Positions 13,845 to 16,677 of a stretch of 16,677 nt of DNA are shown piece by piece. This stretch comes from JAZOTK01 sp045534775 (GTDB lineage: Bacteria; Bacillota; Clostridia; RUG12999), in assembly GCA_045534775.1 (NCBI GenBank), contig JAZSKI010000062.1:1-16677 (forward strand), written 5' to 3'. Numbering within the stretch: the stretch's first letter is position 1; every line of letters starts with the position of its first letter. Under the pieces are notes generated by a model that made no database searches, was not told the origin of the DNA, and saw only the letters and a list, made by a program, of their open reading frames with translations. The translations under genes and the position numbers were made by a program.

Positions 13845-13942
13845 TAAAAAATGCAAATTTTGTTAATTTTTTTCTTTTCGGGCGGAATGGTATGTTATAC
13901 TGAAACAACATCATCTGCCGCAGGCGTATTTCATTAAAAAAC

Positions 13943-13963
13943 GCAGAACCATAGAGATATTTT
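13943..13963 (+). repeat. Copy A of a dispersed 21-bp repeat
   Basis: GCAGAACCATAGAGATATTT plus one more T. It matches 16027-16047 at 20 of 21 positions in the same orientation, about 2.1 kb away. It lies in the short gap between cysteine synthase and the MATE gene; nothing else clear is in 13857-13978. Confidence 0.7.
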
Positions 13964-13978
13964 ATATTTAACAAAAAG

Positions 13979-15307
13979 TCAATATTTATATATTTTCTTA
14001 TATTTCAGGATATACGCTATCGAAACAATTGCAGAAAGCGCCTCTGCAACAATTACAGCATACCACACTCCCTCAATTTTCCAAATGGCAGGCATAATAA
14101 TGATGGCTAGTATCTGAAACACAAACATTCTCAAAAATGAAATCACCGCAGATACAAGTCCATTGTTAAGGGCAGTAAAGAGAGCCGAGCCGAATATGCC
14201 GAACCCACACAGGAAGAATGAAAAGGAACATATCTTGAAAGCGTGTGTTGTTAAATTCATTAGCTCCATATCATATCCTACAAAAATCATTGACAACGGT
14301 TTTGAAAAAATATAGGATAAAATCGTCAAAACAATTCCTACTACAGTAATAAAGAGCATACTTTTCTTAAAAATATTTTTCATTTCTTTTTCGTTCCGTG
14401 CTCCTTGATTATATCCGATAATGGGTGCAACACCAATAGAATATCCAAGAAAAATGGCAACAAATATAAAGGAAAGATACATTATAACTCCATATGCGGC
14501 AACACCGTTTTCTCCTGCATATTTCAATAACTGGAAATTATATAATATTGCTACGATTGACATTGAAATATTGGTTACAAATTCAGACGAGCCATTGGTG
14601 GCTGACCTTATAAACGCCTTGCTGTCAAATTTGGTTTTTGTAAGCCTTAATGTGCTGTCGTTTTCTCTTGCAAAATATACAAGCGGAATAACGCCGCCAA
14701 CCAGCTGAGCGATTGCAGTAGCAAGCGCAGCGCCAATTATTCCCCAATCAAAAGCTATAATAAATACTGCATCTAAAACCATATTTATTACACCTGACAA
14801 TACTGTGATTAACAATCCCAGCTTTGGTTTTTCAGCAGTGACTAAAAAAGTTTGAAACATTGTTTGCAGCATAAAAAACGACAGAACCATCAAAATGATT
14901 CTCGCATAAACAGAGCATAACTCAATCAGCTCTCCTTCTGCACCCAACATAATCGCTATTTGCTCGATAAATACAATGCTGATAATAGTTAATAAACTTC
15001 CAAACCCAATGCAGATGTAAACAAGCATTGAAAATATTTCGTGAGCCTTTTGTTTATTATTTTCACCAAGCGTCTTTGCAACCAAGGCACTACCACCCGC
15101 GCCAAGCATAAAACCTACGGCAGATAAAATCTGCGGTATCGGCATAATTAAATTAATTGCCGCAAACGGTGTTTTTCCAACAAAATTTGATACGAAAAAC
15201 CCATCAACCACACTGTAGACTGAAGTAAATATCATCATTACAATAGGGGGTAAAACAAAACGAAAAAGCCTCTTAAAATTAAAATGGTCCGATAACCGAA
15301 TATACAT
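13979..15307 (-). CDS. MATE-family multidrug efflux transporter
   Basis: Cation-coupled export of drugs or metabolites across the cytoplasmic membrane. Seen: 442 aa with about 12 hydrophobic helices in two related halves. Features typical of the family are PPIVMMIFTSVYSVVDGFFV near the N-terminus, FAAINLIMPIPQILSAVGFMLGAGGSALVAKTLGE, and VAPIIGYNQGARN in the second half. The length is normal. The ATG at 15307 follows AGAGGT by about 6 nt. It begins 14 nt after the marR stop and is co-transcribed with it, so the MarR protein probably controls this pump. Substrate unknown. No clear terminator is visible after it. Confidence 0.92.
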   Translation of the reverse strand: MYIRLSDHFNFKRLFRFVLPPIVMMIFTSVYSVVDGFFVSNFVGKTPFAAINLIMPIPQILSAVGFMLGAGGSALVAKTLGENNKQKAHEIFSMLVYICIGFGSLLTIISIVFIEQIAIMLGAEGELIELCSVYARIILMVLSFFMLQTMFQTFLVTAEKPKLGLLITVLSGVINMVLDAVFIIAFDWGIIGAALATAIAQLVGGVIPLVYFARENDSTLRLTKTKFDSKAFIRSATNGSSEFVTNISMSIVAILYNFQLLKYAGENGVAAYGVIMYLSFIFVAIFLGYSIGVAPIIGYNQGARNEKEMKNIFKKSMLFITVVGIVLTILSYIFSKPLSMIFVGYDMELMNLTTHAFKICSFSFFLCGFGIFGSALFTALNNGLVSAVISFLRMFVFQILAIIIMPAIWKIEGVWYAVIVAEALSAIVSIAYILKYKKIYKY

Positions 15308-15321
15308 ATATTACCTCTTAT

Positions 15322-15753
15322 TTAAAAATTTTTTGTTTCGCTGCGAAGCTCATTTAAGAATCTGTTTGTAAGATGTAAATACATATCATATTCTTCCTTA
15401 CTCCAAGAATTAAATATTTTATTCTCACCGGCAATAAGCTTGTGGACTGTATTTTTAACTAATTCCTTGCCTTTATCAGTAAGACATACCTTTTTCTTTC
15501 TTGAGCCTATAAGCTCCAAATAGACTATTTCGTCTGACTCTAAATTTCTTAATGCAGAATTAATCGTTTGCTTACTGATATTGGCTAAACTGACAAGCTC
15601 GCTTAACAAACATTCATCACCATTTTCACATATAAAATACAAAATCCACATTGCACTATCTGACAATCCTAATTTTAAGGCAATCTCATGATATGCTATA
15701 TCAATTTCATTAAATAAACTATTTAACTCTTTTAACTTTGGATTATAGTCCAT
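15322..15753 (-). CDS. MarR-family transcriptional regulator of the efflux pump
   Basis: Dimeric winged-helix repressor, 143 aa. Seen: helix YNPKLKELNSLFNEIDIAYHEIALKLGLSDS region at the start, then the winged helix CLLSELVSLANISKQTINSALRNLESDEIVYLELIGSRKKKVCLTDKGKELV in segments (DNA-reading helix around KQTINSALRNLE; wing around SRKKKVCLT). The C-terminal helices form the dimer. The ATG at 15753 follows TTGGAGGTGCTAT. It is first of a two-gene operon with the MATE pump. The promoter contains two related palindromes, one filling the -35/-10 spacer, which suggests that it represses its own operon until a ligand binds. Confidence 0.9.
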   Translation of the reverse strand: MDYNPKLKELNSLFNEIDIAYHEIALKLGLSDSAMWILYFICENGDECLLSELVSLANISKQTINSALRNLESDEIVYLELIGSRKKKVCLTDKGKELVKNTVHKLIAGENKIFNSWSKEEYDMYLHLTNRFLNELRSETKNF

Positions 15754-15764
15754 ATAGCACCTCC

Positions 15765-15782
15765 AAGTACGAAATCATACTT
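15765..15782. promoter_or_regulatory. MarR operator-like palindrome, start-site copy
   Basis: AAGTACGAAATCATACTT: arms AAGTA / TACTT with a GTAcG / CATAC inner symmetry. It lies between the predicted transcription start and the ribosome site of marR. Confidence 0.55.
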
Positions 15783-15785
15783 AAT

Positions 15786-15814
15786 ATTATAGCATGATTC
15801 CATACAAAAGTCAA
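15786..15814 (-). promoter_or_regulatory. Promoter of the marR-MATE operon with second operator copy
   Basis: On the minus strand TTGACT (15814-15809), 17 nt, TATAAT (15791-15786). The spacer contains GCATGATTCCATAC (15792-15805), an imperfect palindrome. It is related to the start-site copy: ATGATTyCrTAC is shared in opposite orientation. Confidence 0.8.
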
Positions 15815-15845
15815 GAGGTAATTTATATTATATGTTAAATTTCAT

Positions 15846-15862
15846 CTTGAGATATTTTGTTT
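15846..15862 (+). repeat. Short copy (C) of the TTGAGATATTTTG motif
   Basis: TTGAGATATTTTG followed by TTT, identical over 13 bp to part of the copy at 16036-16048. It may be a truncated relative of the dispersed repeat. The surrounding 15820-15985 holds no gene that I can support. Confidence 0.4.
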
Positions 15863-15987
15863 AACACGTTTAGCTGAACTTGTTTCCACCAGAAAAGCGG
15901 GCTGTTTAAAAAGTCCATTCCTTTTCTCTTGTTTCTTCTCTATTATCTTTTATCTGTAAACGACAATTTAGGGAATAGTAAATAAGT

Positions 15988-16020
15988 AAAAATCCGCACA
16001 CTATGGTGTAGGGATTTTTT
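15988..16020. terminator. Orphan terminator-like hairpin
   Basis: AAAAATCC (15988-15995) pairs with GGATTTTT (16012-16019). An inner ACAC-TATG-GTGT follows a small internal loop, and T-runs exist on both strands. No gene enters it from the left on the plus strand, so its transcript is unknown. Confidence 0.5.
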
Positions 16021-16026
16021 GGGAAA

Positions 16027-16047
16027 GCAGAACCATTGAGATATTTT
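16027..16047 (+). repeat. Copy B of the dispersed 21-bp repeat
   Basis: GCAGAACCATTGAGATATTT plus one more T, 20 of 21 identical to 13943-13963. It directly precedes the CGATAT hairpin array, so it may be the edge of that element. Confidence 0.7.
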
Positions 16048-16058
16048 GGTTTTATTTG

Positions 16059-16310
16059 CGATATACTCGCTCACGCTCGTGCGATATATTTGCTTTGCAA
16101 ATTCGATATAACTTCACTTCGTTTCGTTGCGATATGATATAAGAACCTCACCCAACACGAAATCAAAGATTTCTGTTGGGTACCCGAGAACCTTGTTACT
16201 CGCAAGCTCGTAATAAATTCCTTTTCTCGTTGCCGTATGGCAACATATCGCATCTGTCAGGATATATCGCACCGAAGGTATATCGCAAATTCCGTCAGGA
16301 ATTTATATCG
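16059..16310. repeat. Symmetric array of CGATAT / ATATCG blocks with mini-hairpins
   Basis: Four CGATAT boxes (16059, 16082, 16104, 16130) on the left face four ATATCG boxes (16245, 16264, 16280, 16305) on the right. Between boxes lie short hairpins: TTTGC-TTT-GCAAA (16089-16101), CCCAAC...GTTGGG (16151-16180, also pairing GAAATC/GATTTC), GTTGCC-GTAT-GGCAAC (16229-16244) and AAATTCC-GTCA-GGAATTT (16287-16304). It is non-coding; open frames through it show no protein character. It resembles a miniature, non-autonomous intergenic element; no transposase or target-site duplication is evident. Confidence 0.65.
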
Positions 16311-16313
16311 TTG

Positions 16314-16351
16314 AAAAAAAGACATTTTTCTGTCAAAAAATGTCTTTTTTT
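16314..16351. terminator. Terminator of the tRNA unit
   Basis: A 16-bp stem: seven A, GACA, five T on one side and the complement on the other, loop CTGTCA. Both ends carry A/T runs. It ends 2 nt from the tRNA-fMet 3' end on the minus strand. Confidence 0.85.
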
Positions 16352-16352
16352 C

Positions 16353-16429
<77 letters not shown>

Positions 16430-16453
16430 TTATAAATGACTAAAATAAGTAAT

Positions 16454-16542
16454 TGGTGCCGGAAACCGGAATCGAACCGGTACGGGAAAATAATCCCACA
16501 GGATTTTAAGTCCTGGGCGTCTGCCAGTTCCGCCACTCCGGC
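16454..16542 (-). tRNA. tRNA-Leu (anticodon TAA)
   Basis: 89 nt with a long variable arm (GTGGGATTATTTTCCCGT region) and encoded CCA. The anticodon arm is CAGGA-CTTAAAA-TCCTG and the T-arm GGTTCGATTCC. The acceptor GCCGGAG pairs with TTCCGGC, with one G-T pair. First tRNA of the unit. Confidence 0.96.
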
Positions 16543-16561
16543 GTACCCATTGCGCTTAATT

Positions 16562-16590
16562 ATAGTACCACACCGGATTGATTTTGTCAA
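16562..16590 (-). promoter_or_regulatory. Promoter of the tRNA-Leu/tRNA-fMet unit
   Basis: On the minus strand TTGACA (16590-16585), 17 nt, TACTAT (16567-16562); a TATAAT three bases further gives a less favourable 20-nt spacing. It begins about 20 nt upstream of tRNA-Leu. The remaining sequence to 16677 is A/T-rich and shows no gene. Confidence 0.75.
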
Positions 16591-16677
16591 TAGTTTTTTG
16601 GAATTTCGCTGAAAAAAAATACCCAAAAAAACATTGTTATATTTTTGTTTCGTTGTGAAAAAATATTTTTTGTTATT

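Noticed and set aside
12846..13856. N-terminally extended cysteine synthase
   Set aside because: The extra 26 codons cover the promoter. The ATG at 13778 has GGGAG upstream and starts at the family's usual position.
13857..13978. Small gene or terminator between cysteine synthase and the MATE gene
   Set aside because: Only weak hairpins without T-runs and one repeat copy are present; no frame with a ribosome site was seen.
16071..16253. 60-codon minus-strand frame in the repeat array
   Set aside because: It consists of the hairpin repeats themselves and has no ribosome site or family resemblance.
16059..16310. CRISPR array suggested by regularly spaced CGATAT boxes
   Set aside because: The boxes are 6 bp and change orientation midway; the intervals are short (16-26 nt) and are themselves hairpins. 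No cas genes are present.

Overview
The window looks like a chromosomal segment from an anaerobic, low-to-moderate GC, Gram-positive bacterium of the Clostridia (an uncultured gut or rumen Oscillospiraceae or related lineage is most likely). The clues are strong G-rich Shine-Dalgarno sites, frequent TTGACA-17-TATAAT promoters, a lexA gene facing a LysM (YneA-like) gene as in Firmicutes, SOS boxes of the GAAC-N4-GTTC type, and the remains of a glycyl radical enzyme. No rRNA and no intact phage or transposase gene is present.

Layout, left to right. 1-237: intergenic, with the terminator of the first gene. 238-2784 (-): GH38 alpha-mannosidase. 2785-3368: divergent intergenic region with a near-consensus extended -10 promoter driving a roughly 350-nt, heavily structured non-coding RNA that ends in an intrinsic terminator 10 nt before the ribosome binding site of potA. 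3369-7312 (+): potABCD, a complete spermidine/putrescine ABC importer whose genes overlap. PotD has a C-terminal membrane anchor instead of a lipoprotein cysteine. 7327-7361: terminator shared with the converging genes. 7363-9190 (-): D-2-hydroxyacid dehydrogenase preceded by a YjdF/DUF2238-like membrane protein. 9363-10166 (-): AraC-family regulator, divergent from 10266-10868 (+), a glycyl radical enzyme gene reduced to its two ends. 10930-11640: decayed DNA holding a broken glycoside hydrolase gene with an intact promoter, and a small palindromic repeat. 11703-12812: SOS module yneA-like (-) / lexA (+) with four LexA-box-like sites. 12846-13778 (-): cysteine synthase. 13979-15753 (-): marR-MATE drug-efflux operon with two operator-like palindromes. 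15840-16352: gene-free, rich in hairpins and CGATAT repeats. 16353-16542 (-): tRNA-fMet(CAT) and tRNA-Leu(TAA).

Functionally this is a housekeeping region with carbohydrate-related accessory genes being lost. The AraC regulator, the glycyl radical enzyme remnant and the glycoside hydrolase remnant lie together and may be what is left of one sugar-utilisation or fermentation locus. The best candidate for an undescribed system is the structured RNA ahead of potABCD. It is either a free-standing abundant RNA (the raiA class is a possible match by size, shape and host group) or the leader of the polyamine importer, controlled by attenuation. All calls are from reading the sequence; no database search was possible.
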